From the NCBI RefSeq assembly GCF_014647155.1, contig NZ_BMOQ01000005.1, positions 1-64,000 on the forward strand: a stretch of 64,000 nt of DNA, in the 5' to 3' direction. How positions within the stretch are numbered: position 1 is the first letter of the stretch; each line of letters begins with the position of its first letter. Under the pieces are notes generated by a model. It was not told where the DNA came from. It worked only from the letters and a program-made list of their open reading frames with translations, and searched no databases. Below, in pieces: positions 27,939 to 35,909 of the stretch. The DNA is from Halarchaeum nitratireducens (lineage in GTDB: Archaea; Halobacteriota; Halobacteria; Halobacteriales; Halobacteriaceae). A program made the translations under genes and the position numbers.

Positions 27939-28523
27939 TCACACCACGGCCAGCGTCCCCTCGAAGAGGAGGACGGTGACGACGAGGCGGCCGACGCTCC
28001 CGGCGAACGTGGCGGCCGCGAACTTCACGTAGTCGCTTTCGAGGACGCTGAAGGCGTAGATGGAGAGCGTGTCGGGGAAGAAGGGGACGCAGAGTCCGAG
28101 CGCGAGACCGATGTACCCGTACGATTGGACGAGGGCGACGACGCGGTGTTTCGACCACTCGACCGGCTCGTAGCCGGCGCGACGGATCAGGTTGATCACG
28201 GGCCCGGAGTGCGTCGCGCCGTGGCCGATGTAGAGCGCGACGACGCTTCCGGCGGCCTTCCCGAGCCCGCTCGCCACCATCACGAGCGCGAGCTGGACGG
28301 GGTAGCTAAAGCCCAGATTGAGGCTCGCGGCCGGGAGGAGGACGACCTCGCTCGGGAGCGGGAGGACGACCGCGATCAGAAAGGAGTAGACGGCGATGAC
28401 GAGGAGCGCGAGCGGTCCCGTCGTCGTCTCGACGAGGTGCTGGAGCCCGGCGATGTCCGTCGGGAGCGCGAGGGGTGCGGTGAACAGCGTCCCGGCGGTC
28501 GCGCGGGCGAGTCGCGACGTCAT
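27939..28523 (-). CDS. VTT/DedA-like (YqaA-type) membrane protein
   Basis: A 194-residue membrane protein with about four to five hydrophobic segments (about 38-60, 65-80, 92-108, 138-160, 172-192). The segment [20 protein letters not shown] followed by [16 protein letters not shown] matches VTT/DedA-related proteins, some of which move lipids between membrane leaflets. Its ATG overlaps the mfnA stop by 4 nt, so it is the second gene of that operon. There is no evident functional link to MfnA. Confidence 0.75.
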   Translation of the reverse strand: MTSRLARATAGTLFTAPLALPTDIAGLQHLVETTTGPLALLVIAVYSFLIAVVLPLPSEVVLLPAASLNLGFSYPVQLALVMVASGLGKAAGSVVALYIGHGATHSGPVINLIRRAGYEPVEWSKHRVVALVQSYGYIGLALGLCVPFFPDTLSIYAFSVLESDYVKFAAATFAGSVGRLVVTVLLFEGTLAVV

Positions 28524-29590
28524 CGACCGCTCGCCCCGACCCGCACGGCGTCGAGCGTTTCGAGGAACGCCTCGAGCATCGCGCGGGTGACGTGCGGCAT
28601 GCAGACGATTCGGGCCTCGCCGCTCCCGGTACGCGAGAGCCGCCAGCCCTCCGCGCGGACGGCGTCGAACGCGCTCTCCGGGAGGTCGAAAGCGACGAGC
28701 GGGAGCCCGGGCGGGACGACGTCGTACCCCCGGTCACGGAGCCCCTCGGCGAGGTACGTGGCGTTCGCCGCCGCGCGCTCGTGGTTCTCGCGGTACTCAT
28801 CGGGCCACTGGGCGTCGAGCGCCGCGGCCGCGCCCGCGACGCCCGCGCCGCTTCGCGTCCCCGCGAGCGTCGCCTGCGCCGTCGTCTCAAGATACGGCGT
28901 CTCGACGGCGAGCGCGTCCAGCGTCGCGCGATCACGCGCGAGGAAGCCGCCCGCCGGGATCGGGGCCCGCCCGACCTTGTGCGGGTCGATGGTGAGCGTG
29001 TCGAGGGAGGCGTGGCCGAAGTGCCACTCGTGCTCGGTGAAGGGGAGGTGGAAGCCGCCCCACGCGGCGTCGACGTGGAAGCGCGCGTCCGCCTCCGCCG
29101 CGATCGCCGCGAGCTCCGGGATGGGATCGACCCGGCCGAACTCCGTCGTGCCGGCGACGGCGACGACGAGCGCGGTCTCGTCGCCGACCGCCGCGGCCAC
29201 GGCGTCCGGGTCGGCGCGATGGTCGTCGTCCGTGGGGACGAGGCGGAGGGTGACGCCGAGGACGTCCGCGGCCTTCTGGAACGAGAAGTGGACGCTCGTC
29301 GGGGCGACGACGACGGGCTCGTCGCTCGCCGCGAGGTCGCGGGCGGCGCGGACGGCCTGCAGGTTCGCCTCCGTTCCACCGCCGGCGACGTACCCCGCAG
29401 GATCGTCGAGGCCGGCGACGGTACCGAGAGTGTCGAGCGCGCGCTCCTCCAGCGCGGCGACGTCGGGGTAGGTCGCCGGATCGCCGGGGTTGTCGGCGAG
29501 AAAGCGCTGTGCCGCACGGGCGGCCGCGGGATGCGGGCGCGTACACATCGAGGAGAGCACGCGATCGAACTCCTGCGGCGTCGCGTCCAT
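28520..29590 (-). CDS. mfnA: Tyrosine/aspartate decarboxylase MfnA
   Basis: A 356-residue PLP-dependent group II decarboxylase. The PLP lysine is K205 in [19 protein letters not shown]; the [11 protein letters not shown] segment holds the PLP-binding aspartate. In methanogens the enzyme makes tyramine for methanofuran; in archaea without methanofuran, MfnA is thought to make beta-alanine from aspartate for coenzyme A, which fits a haloarchaeon and the coaBC gene elsewhere in this window. A GCTTAAACG element lies 27 nt before the ATG at 29590. Confidence 0.86.
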   Translation of the reverse strand: MDATPQEFDRVLSSMCTRPHPAAARAAQRFLADNPGDPATYPDVAALEERALDTLGTVAGLDDPAGYVAGGGTEANLQAVRAARDLAASDEPVVVAPTSVHFSFQKAADVLGVTLRLVPTDDDHRADPDAVAAAVGDETALVVAVAGTTEFGRVDPIPELAAIAAEADARFHVDAAWGGFHLPFTEHEWHFGHASLDTLTIDPHKVGRAPIPAGGFLARDRATLDALAVETPYLETTAQATLAGTRSGAGVAGAAAALDAQWPDEYRENHERAAANATYLAEGLRDRGYDVVPPGLPLVAFDLPESAFDAVRAEGWRLSRTGSGEARIVCMPHVTRAMLEAFLETLDAVRVGASGR

Positions 29591-29704
29591 ACCGACGCGA
29601 GGGCGCGCCGGCCGTTTAAGCCGTCGGTTCCGTGCGGCGACGGCCGCGGTGGCGGTGAGACGGATCGACGTGGACGCGCGCTCCGCGCCTGCGTCGACGC
29701 CGGC

Positions 29705-31948
29705 TCATCTGACCGAGTCGAGGATCAGGCGCTGCTCGACGCGCTTCGCCTCGTGCTGGACGTCGCGCACGGCGTCCACGTTCGCGCTGATCGAGGAGAC
29801 GCCGCGCTCGACGAGGAAGTCCACCATCTCGGGCTTCGATCCCGCCTGTCCGCAGATCGAGGTGTCGACGCCGTTCGCGCGACACGTCTCGATGACGGTC
29901 TCGATGAGCGCGAGCACGCCCGGGTGGAGCTCGTCGTAGTGGTCGGCGACGTGCTCGTTGTTCCGGTCGACCGCGAGCGTGTACTGCGTCAGGTCGTTCG
30001 TGCCGAAGGAGACGAAGTCCGCGCCCGCCTCGCAGAAGTCCTCGACGCAGAGCGCCGCGGCCGGCGTCTCGACCATCACGCCCCAGCGGCGCTTCTCGGT
30101 GTCGACGCCCGCGTCCGCGAGGGCGTCGCGCGCCGCCCGCGCGTCCCGGCCGTCGTTCACGAGCGGGAACATCACCTCGACGTTGTCGTACCCCATCTCG
30201 TAGAGGCGCGCGAACGCCGAGAGTTCGAGCTCGAACAGTTCGGGTTCGTCGAGCGAACGCCGCAGGCCGCGGTAGCCGAGCATCGGGTTGTGCTCGTGGG
30301 GTTCGTCCTCGCCGCCCTCCAGCTGGCGGAACTCGTCGGTCGGCGCGTCGAGCGTGCGCACGCGCACCGGTCGGGGGTAGAACTCGTCCGCGACGGTGCG
30401 GATGCTGTCGACGAGCTCTTCCGTGTACGCGCGCTCGCCGTGCGTCTCGACGTAGCGCTCGGGCGTGACGTTCGTCGAGAGGATCATGTGCTCCGTGCGG
30501 AGCAGGCCGACGCCGTCCGCGCCCGTCGCGGCCGCGCGCTCGGCGGCCTCCGGAATGGAGACGTTGACCTTCACTTCCGTCGCCGTCATCGGTTTCACGG
30601 GCGTCGTGGGGCGCGCGTCCTCGACGGGTTCGCGCTCCTCGTCGGGCTCGGCGGTCCCGGCCTCCACCGTCCCCCGGTCGCCGTCGATCGTGATCGGCTG
30701 ATCGTCGCTGAGCACCTGTGTCCCGGTCTCCGTGCCGAGCACCGCGGGGACGCCGAGCTCGCGCGAGACGATCGCGGCGTGCGAGGTCATCCCGCCCTCG
30801 TCGGTGACGATCCCCGAGGCGCGCTTCATCGCGGGCACCATGTCCGGCGTCGTCATCGACGTGACGATGATGTCGCCCTGTCCGACCTTATCGAGCTGGT
30901 CGAGACCGCCGACGATCCGCGCGGCGCCGGAGGCGATCCCGGGGCTCGCGCCGAGTCCGGAGACGAGCGTCTCGCCGTTGGACGCCGCCGCGTCACTCGA
31001 CGTCGACTCGTCGATCGTCGTGATCGGGCGCGACTGCAGCATGTACACTTCGCCGCCGGCGATCGCCCACTCGACGTCCTGGGGCGTGCCGTAGTGCTCC
31101 TCGACGCGCTCGCCGAGCGCGAGCAGCTCCTCCAACTCGGCCTCGTCGAGGACGCGCGCGTCGCGGCGCTCCGCCTCGACCTCGCGCTCCGTCGTCTCGC
31201 CCGTCTCGGGATGGCGCTCGACGAGGGTCTTCTTCGTCGCCACCGTGACTTCCTCGACCTCGCCGCTCTCGCGGTCGATGACGTAGTTGTCCGGGGAGAC
31301 GCTCCCGGAGACGACGCCCTCGCCGAGCCCCCACGCGGCCTCGACGATCGTCGTCGGCGCGCCCGTCGAGGGGTGGCTCGTGAACATCACGCCGGACTTC
31401 TCGGCGTCGACCATCCGCTGGACGACGACGGCGATGTCGACGCGCTCGTGCTCGAAGCCCTGTTCCTCGCGGTAGTAGATCGCGCGCTGGGTGAAGAGGC
31501 TCGCCCAGCAGCGCTTCACGCGTTCGAGGAGGTCCTCGCGCGTGATGTTGAGATAGGTCTCCTGCTGGCCGGCGAAGCTCGCGTCCGGCAGGTCCTCGGC
31601 CGTCGCCGAGGAGCGGACGGCGACGAACGGGTCGTCCCCCAGATCGTCGTACGCCGCGAGCACGGTCTCGCGGACGTCCTCGGGCATCTCGGCCTCGAGG
31701 ATGAGCTCCTTCGCCGTCGCGGCGGCCTCGGCGAGCGCTGCGGAGTCCTCGGGATCGACGTCGAGGGCCGCGAACAGCTCGTCGGCGACGCCCGACCCCT
31801 CGAGGAACGTCCGATACGTATCGGCGGTCACGACGAACGCGGACGGCACTGGGAGCCCGGCTTGCGTGAGCTCTCCCAGCGACGCGCCCTTCCCGCCGAC
31901 GCTCGGCACGTCCTCGGCACTGATATCTGCGAGCCAACGTACTGGCAT
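29705..31948 (-). CDS. ppsA: Phosphoenolpyruvate synthase
   Basis: A 747-residue enzyme that makes PEP from pyruvate and ATP for gluconeogenesis. The N-terminal ATP-grasp domain (about 1-320) has VGGKGASLGELTQAG and VRSSATAEDLPDASFAGQQETYLN. The central phosphohistidine domain carries GGMTSHAAIVSRELGVPA. The C-terminal TIM barrel carries GLLRTEHM, FVSFGTNDLTQYTL and the catalytic-cysteine segment SICGQAGS. The ATG at 31948 (MPVRWLADI) is chosen because a TATA-like CTATTTTC sits about 31 nt upstream at 31975-31983. A large inverted repeat lies just beyond it. Confidence 0.93.
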   Translation of the reverse strand: MPVRWLADISAEDVPSVGGKGASLGELTQAGLPVPSAFVVTADTYRTFLEGSGVADELFAALDVDPEDSAALAEAAATAKELILEAEMPEDVRETVLAAYDDLGDDPFVAVRSSATAEDLPDASFAGQQETYLNITREDLLERVKRCWASLFTQRAIYYREEQGFEHERVDIAVVVQRMVDAEKSGVMFTSHPSTGAPTTIVEAAWGLGEGVVSGSVSPDNYVIDRESGEVEEVTVATKKTLVERHPETGETTEREVEAERRDARVLDEAELEELLALGERVEEHYGTPQDVEWAIAGGEVYMLQSRPITTIDESTSSDAAASNGETLVSGLGASPGIASGAARIVGGLDQLDKVGQGDIIVTSMTTPDMVPAMKRASGIVTDEGGMTSHAAIVSRELGVPAVLGTETGTQVLSDDQPITIDGDRGTVEAGTAEPDEEREPVEDARPTTPVKPMTATEVKVNVSIPEAAERAAATGADGVGLLRTEHMILSTNVTPERYVETHGERAYTEELVDSIRTVADEFYPRPVRVRTLDAPTDEFRQLEGGEDEPHEHNPMLGYRGLRRSLDEPELFELELSAFARLYEMGYDNVEVMFPLVNDGRDARAARDALADAGVDTEKRRWGVMVETPAAALCVEDFCEAGADFVSFGTNDLTQYTLAVDRNNEHVADHYDELHPGVLALIETVIETCRANGVDTSICGQAGSKPEMVDFLVERGVSSISANVDAVRDVQHEAKRVEQRLILDSVR

Positions 31949-31984
31949 TAGGCACGCGGATAGACAGCACACCCGAAAATAGGT

Positions 31985-32021
31985 GTTTCGAGTCCCGTAA
32001 CACTCATACGGGATTCGAGAC
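31985..32021. promoter_or_regulatory. Inverted repeat immediately upstream of the ppsA TATA element
   Basis: Two 15-bp arms at 31985-31999 and 32007-32021 are complementary at 13 of 15 positions, separated by 7 nt; the core is TCCCGTA and TACGGGA. The repeat abuts the putative ppsA TATA element (31975-31983), which is where archaeal activators bind. It could instead be an RNA hairpin ending the phzF transcript, whose stop codon is 36 nt away. Confidence 0.5.
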
Positions 32022-32056
32022 TGAGTAAAAAGTTCGACCGCGAGGCGCGGGGAGCG

Positions 32057-32956
32057 CTAGGCCTCGATGATGTCGTCGCCCTCCTCGTCGCTCGGGACGT
32101 GCAGGTCGCCGTCGAGCGCCGTCACGGTCTGCCCCCCGACTCGAACGCCGCCGTCGACGCGCACGCGGACGCGCCCGGGCCGATCGACGTAGTGGCCCTG
32201 TTCGACGAGCATCTCCTCGGGGGTGTCGCCGCCGAACGCCCCGATCCCGTCGAGGTACGCGCCCGCGGCCCCCGCGGCCGTTCCCGTCACGGGGTCCTCG
32301 TGGACGCCGAGGGGCGCGCAGAACGCCCGCGCGTGCAGCGTCGACTCGCGTTCGAGGGTGTCGAGCGTGACCGCGTAGACCCCCTCCGCGCCGACGTCCG
32401 CGCAGAGGTCGCGGAGCGCGGCGTCGTCCGGGTCGGCGTCGCCCAGCGTCGAGAGGTAGTCGAGACCGACGACGAGGAACGGGAGGCCGGTGTCCGCGAC
32501 CGCGAACGGGAGGTCGTCGACGAACGACATCGCTTCGACGCCCAACGCGTCCGCGACACGCTCGGCGTCGAAGTCGTCGTAACGCCGGACCGTCGGGTCG
32601 CGCTGGTGCATCCAGACCGTCCCCGACTCCTCGATTTCGACGTCGAGGACCCCGACGTTCGTCTCGACCGTGTGGTCGCCGGCGTCGACGACGCCCGCGT
32701 CGTGGAGGTGCGCGTGGGCCGCGATCGTCGCGTGCCCGCAGAGGTCGACCTCCGTCGTCGGCGTGTGGTAGCGCAGGCGGCGCTCGGCCTCGTCGCTCGC
32801 CGTCACGAACGCCGTCTCGCTCGCGCCCAACTCCCGCGCAACGGCCTGTCGTTGTGCCTCGCTCAGCCCGTCCGCGTCCGGGACGACGCCGGCGGCGTTG
32901 CCGTCGAGCGGGCGATCGGTGAACGCATCACAGAGGAGGGCGCGTGTGGTCTGCAC
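32057..32956 (-). CDS. PhzF family isomerase-like protein
   Basis: A 299-residue protein with the two-domain DapF-like fold of the PhzF family. The opening CDAFTDRPLDGNAAGVV, the GASETAFV segment bearing the catalytic glutamate (about residue 47), CGHATIAAHAHL (about 73-84) and GTAAGAAGAYL in the second half are all typical. Bacterial PhzF isomerises a phenazine precursor, but most family members have unknown substrates and no phenazine genes are present here. Confidence 0.85.
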   Translation of the reverse strand: MQTTRALLCDAFTDRPLDGNAAGVVPDADGLSEAQRQAVARELGASETAFVTASDEAERRLRYHTPTTEVDLCGHATIAAHAHLHDAGVVDAGDHTVETNVGVLDVEIEESGTVWMHQRDPTVRRYDDFDAERVADALGVEAMSFVDDLPFAVADTGLPFLVVGLDYLSTLGDADPDDAALRDLCADVGAEGVYAVTLDTLERESTLHARAFCAPLGVHEDPVTGTAAGAAGAYLDGIGAFGGDTPEEMLVEQGHYVDRPGRVRVRVDGGVRVGGQTVTALDGDLHVPSDEEGDDIIEA

Positions 32957-33021
32957 GCACCACCCGTCGCGCGCCGCGCAGTTGAACGCTACGCTCCCCG
33001 TCGCCGGCGCGCCCGCTCACC

Positions 33022-33252
33022 TCACCGCGCCCGCGCCTCGACGTAGTTCCGGAACCGCTCGCGCGCCGCCTCCTCGCAGTCCACCTCGTACACGGCCCCC
33101 ACGCCGTCGTCGAGCAGGTAGTCGAGCGCGTCGTCCGGATCCGACTCCGCCGTCACCACCTTCGCGCGGAGGTCGCCGCGCCGCTTGATGAGGTAGACTC
33201 CCGGTGCCTTCTCGTCGAGCGTCCACCGCCCAGTCCGTTGTGTGATACTCAT
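33022..33252 (-). CDS. Small haloarchaeal protein of unknown function
   Basis: A 76-residue protein starting MSITQRTGRWTLDEKAPGVY, mixed alpha/beta in character, with an acidic middle (SDPDDALDYLLDDGVGAVYEVD) and a basic C-terminal helix. I do not recognise a family. The AT-rich TATA element at 33290-33300 on the complement would place the transcript start near 33269, downstream of the alternative ATG at 33279, so I choose the ATG at 33252. Confidence 0.65.
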   Translation of the reverse strand: MSITQRTGRWTLDEKAPGVYLIKRRGDLRAKVVTAESDPDDALDYLLDDGVGAVYEVDCEEAARERFRNYVEARAR

Positions 33253-33289
33253 TGGCACATCCTCGCCGACGGTAGACATGCCCTCCGAC

Positions 33290-33300
33290 AATATATAATT
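33290..33300 (-). promoter_or_regulatory. TATA element deciding the start of the gene at 33022-33252
   Basis: The complement reads AATTATATATT. With the usual 24-27 nt spacing, transcription would start near 33269, leaving a leader of about 17 nt before the ATG at 33252 and excluding the ATG at 33279. Confidence 0.6.
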
Positions 33301-33384
33301 ATCGTTCGTTTCAGTCGGGCCTACGCGGGGGGCTTTCAGGTCACTTAACGTCCTCCGCGCCGTCCGATCCGGCGGGATACTCAC

Positions 33385-34086
33385 ATGGGCGACCTCCCGG
33401 ACGACTTCACGTGCACGATCACGAACTGGGAATACATCTACGGGCTCTGCCGGGACGTCTCGGAACAGGTGAAGGAGGCTGACTTCGAACCCGACGTCAT
33501 CGTCGCGCTCGCCCGCGGCGGCTGGTTCGCCGGCCGCTGTCTCTGCGACTTCCTCGGGCTGAACGACCTCACGAGCCTGAAGATGGAACACTACGTCGGC
33601 GCCGCTGAGAAGAGCGACGAACCGGAGGTCCGCTATCCGATGCCCGAGGACACCGTCGAGGGGAAGGACGTCCTCGTCATCGACGACATCGCCGACACCG
33701 GCGGCTCCATCGAGCGCGCCCACGAGTACGTCGACGAGCGCGGCGCCGACGAGGTCCGGACCGCCACCCTCCAGCTGCTCGGTACGAGCGCGTTCGACCC
33801 GGATTACGTCGGCGAGCGCCTCGAACAGTGGGCTTGGGTCGTCTACCCGTGGAACTTCATCGAGGACATGGTCGACCTCATCAGCGGCGCCATGGACGCC
33901 GACGGCGACGGCCCCTACACGAAGGCCGGGATCCGTCACCTCCTCGCCGAGCACCACGACATCGAGCGCATCGAGATGGAGATCGCCCAACCGGACCGCC
34001 TCGGGGAGGTCCTCGAAGAGATGACGCGACGAGACGTGCTCGTGCGGACCGCCGAGGACGAGTGGCGCCTGCGCGAGGGCGCCTGA
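33385..34086 (+). CDS. Phosphoribosyltransferase family protein
   Basis: A 233-residue protein. The PRPP-binding signature VLVIDDIADTGGS (about 94-106) is intact, preceded by the EPDVIVALARGGWFAGRCLCDFLG strand-helix typical of the xanthine/hypoxanthine-guanine type (Gpt/Hpt-like). The last 80 residues (TKAGIRHLLAEHHDIERIEMEIAQ onward) form an extra helical, winged-helix-like domain with EMTRRDVLVRTAEDEWRL. It likely salvages purine bases, though a regulatory role is possible. Confidence 0.82.
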   Translation: MGDLPDDFTCTITNWEYIYGLCRDVSEQVKEADFEPDVIVALARGGWFAGRCLCDFLGLNDLTSLKMEHYVGAAEKSDEPEVRYPMPEDTVEGKDVLVIDDIADTGGSIERAHEYVDERGADEVRTATLQLLGTSAFDPDYVGERLEQWAWVVYPWNFIEDMVDLISGAMDADGDGPYTKAGIRHLLAEHHDIERIEMEIAQPDRLGEVLEEMTRRDVLVRTAEDEWRLREGA

Positions 34087-34155
34087 CCTCACGGCGACGC
34101 GTCCCGACGCCACGGAAAGCTCTAAATAATGGCCGGAGAGTAACAGGTATTAGTA

Positions 34156-34860
34156 ATGGGTGTCCCGGACACCGGCTCGACGGCGTTCTCGCGCGAACTC
34201 GCCGCGCTCAAGCGTCGGGGATGCGCGGTCCTCGTCGTCGACGATCGCGGCCGCGGATCGACGGCGGCCTGCGAGCGACTGCTCGGCGGTGGCGGCTTAG
34301 AGCGCCGCCACGTCTTCCTCACGACCGACGCGCCCGTCGACGACCTGCTCGCGCGTCGCGCCGCCGGGACGCACGAACGCGATCCCGACAGTCTCGGCGT
34401 CGTCGACGCGACGAGCGCGATCCCGACTCGCTCCGCGGCCGCCAGCGCGCCCGCGGGGAGCGAGCCGTCGCCCGCCGCCCGCGCGTGGTACGACGCCGTC
34501 GACGCGCTCGACGATCTCACGGCGCTCTACGCGCTCGTCGAGGACCACGTCCGCCGCGTCGCCCACGACGACGCCGACCCCGGGGAGCTCCGGTTCTGTC
34601 TCGACGCCCTCGATCCCTTCCTCGACGCCGTCGATTCCGAGGCGCTCTTCCGGTTCGTCCACCTCCTCACGAGCACCGTCCGGAAGGCCGGTGGGATGGG
34701 TCACGTCCACACCGCGAGCGACCCGCGACGCGACCCCCTCGCCACCCTCGAACCGCTCTTCGACGCCACCGTCCACGTCGACGCCGACACCGGCGGAGTC
34801 CGCCAGCGCTGGGAGCTGACCGACGCCGGGATCGAGACCGACTGGTTCCCCCTCGACTAA
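34156..34860 (+). CDS. DUF7504-like protein (RecA/KaiC-derived, no P-loop)
   Basis: A 234-residue protein. The opening LKRRGCAVLVVDDRGRGSTAACERLLG has the position of a KaiC-type strand and helix but lacks a Walker A motif. The C-terminal half (DDLTALYALVEDHVRRVAHD, FRFVHLLTSTVRKAGGMGHVH) follows the haloarchaeal family I know as DUF7504, derived from RecA-superfamily ATPases. Likely regulatory, function unproven. A TATA-like CTAAATAAT lies 30 nt before the ATG at 34156. Its end overlaps the scpA stop by 4 nt. Confidence 0.65.
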   Translation: MGVPDTGSTAFSRELAALKRRGCAVLVVDDRGRGSTAACERLLGGGGLERRHVFLTTDAPVDDLLARRAAGTHERDPDSLGVVDATSAIPTRSAAASAPAGSEPSPAARAWYDAVDALDDLTALYALVEDHVRRVAHDDADPGELRFCLDALDPFLDAVDSEALFRFVHLLTSTVRKAGGMGHVHTASDPRRDPLATLEPLFDATVHVDADTGGVRQRWELTDAGIETDWFPLD

Positions 34861-35909
34861 CCGTCGACGACCCAGAGGTCGCCGAACAGGTCGTCCTGCG
34901 CCAGCGTCACGCGGCCCCGATGGGCGAGAAAGAGCACCGCGAGGAACGACTCGACGCGCGAGTCGCCCGCGTCCGCCACCTCCGCGAACAGCACCTCCTC
35001 GCGCCCGCGATCGTAGTGCGCCGCGAGCGCGTCCTCGACGTCGTCGATCGTCGCCTCGATGTCCTCGCCGTGCGCGGTGTCCGTGACGTCCGCAGCCGTC
35101 GGTTCCGCGTCGGTCCGGAACTCGTCGCCGCTCCGGTAGTCGAGCTCCTGCACGCCGCGTTGGAACCCCTGCGGGCTCTCTGCGGTGTCGTACGTCCGCG
35201 ACTCCTTCCACCACGATCCCCGCTCGGCCTCGCGGAGCGAACGCACGAGCTCGTCCAGCGTCTCCGGCGTCCCGCGCTGGGGTTTGCGTTCGAGGCGCCG
35301 ATCCATCTCGTCCTCCAACGCCGCGATCGGGTCGACGCCGGGGGCGTCCTCGGGGAGCTCGTCCATTCCCGGCTCCCAGTCGTCCCACCCCGTCGCCTCC
35401 CCCTCGGGCTCCTCGGGCTCGTCCGGTTCGAGGAGGGCGTCCGACTTCATCCGCAACAGCACGGAGGCGTAGAACAGCGCTCGCCCCGACGTCCGCAGGT
35501 CCGCCTCGTCGAGCCTGTCGAGGAACGCGTCCGTCACGTCCACGATGTCGATGTCCCACGGCTCGATCTCGCCGTCCTTCGCCAACTGGACGAGCAACTC
35601 GACCGGCTCGACCTCCTCGTCCGTCTCGTCGCTCCCGTCCCGCCCCGGGTCGTCCGGGCCGTCGTCGAGAGAGGGGGGCGAGTCGTCGGACGACTCGTGG
35701 CCCGAGATGGTGAACGCGTCCTCCGGATTCCCCCCGTCGGTCCGTGGGTCGCGGTGGTCCCGACGCACGCGCGTCACCCGTGTTTCCGAGCGCCGGCGTC
35801 GCCGGTTCTCGTCCGCGCGCGCCTCACTGTCCTCGGGGTCCGCTCGCGGTTCGCCGCGCTCGCCGCTCGCGCTCTCCGAGACGCCTTCCCGAGGCGTCTC
35901 GCTAGTCAT
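34857..35909 (-). CDS. scpA: Segregation and condensation protein A (kleisin)
   Basis: A 350-residue ScpA kleisin that bridges the SMC dimer. The conserved N-terminal SMC-neck-binding part starts only near residue 100 (EPVELLVQLAKDGEIEPWDIDIVDVTDAFLD), followed by ALFYASVLLRMKSDALLEP. The first 100 residues are low-complexity and charged (basic RRRRRSETRVTRVRR, then acidic), longer than usual. The C-terminus (VESFLAVLFLAHRGRVTLAQDD) is the winged helix binding the SMC head. The ATG overlaps the smc stop by 8 nt, so I keep the long form as translationally coupled. Confidence 0.9.
   Translation of the reverse strand: MTSETPREGVSESASGERGEPRADPEDSEARADENRRRRRSETRVTRVRRDHRDPRTDGGNPEDAFTISGHESSDDSPPSLDDGPDDPGRDGSDETDEEVEPVELLVQLAKDGEIEPWDIDIVDVTDAFLDRLDEADLRTSGRALFYASVLLRMKSDALLEPDEPEEPEGEATGWDDWEPGMDELPEDAPGVDPIAALEDEMDRRLERKPQRGTPETLDELVRSLREAERGSWWKESRTYDTAESPQGFQRGVQELDYRSGDEFRTDAEPTAADVTDTAHGEDIEATIDDVEDALAAHYDRGREEVLFAEVADAGDSRVESFLAVLFLAHRGRVTLAQDDLFGDLWVVDG

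Noticed and set aside
28592-31951. 1119-codon plus-strand frame opposite mfnA and ppsA
   Set aside because: An antisense shadow; the two minus-strand genes have full sets of family motifs.
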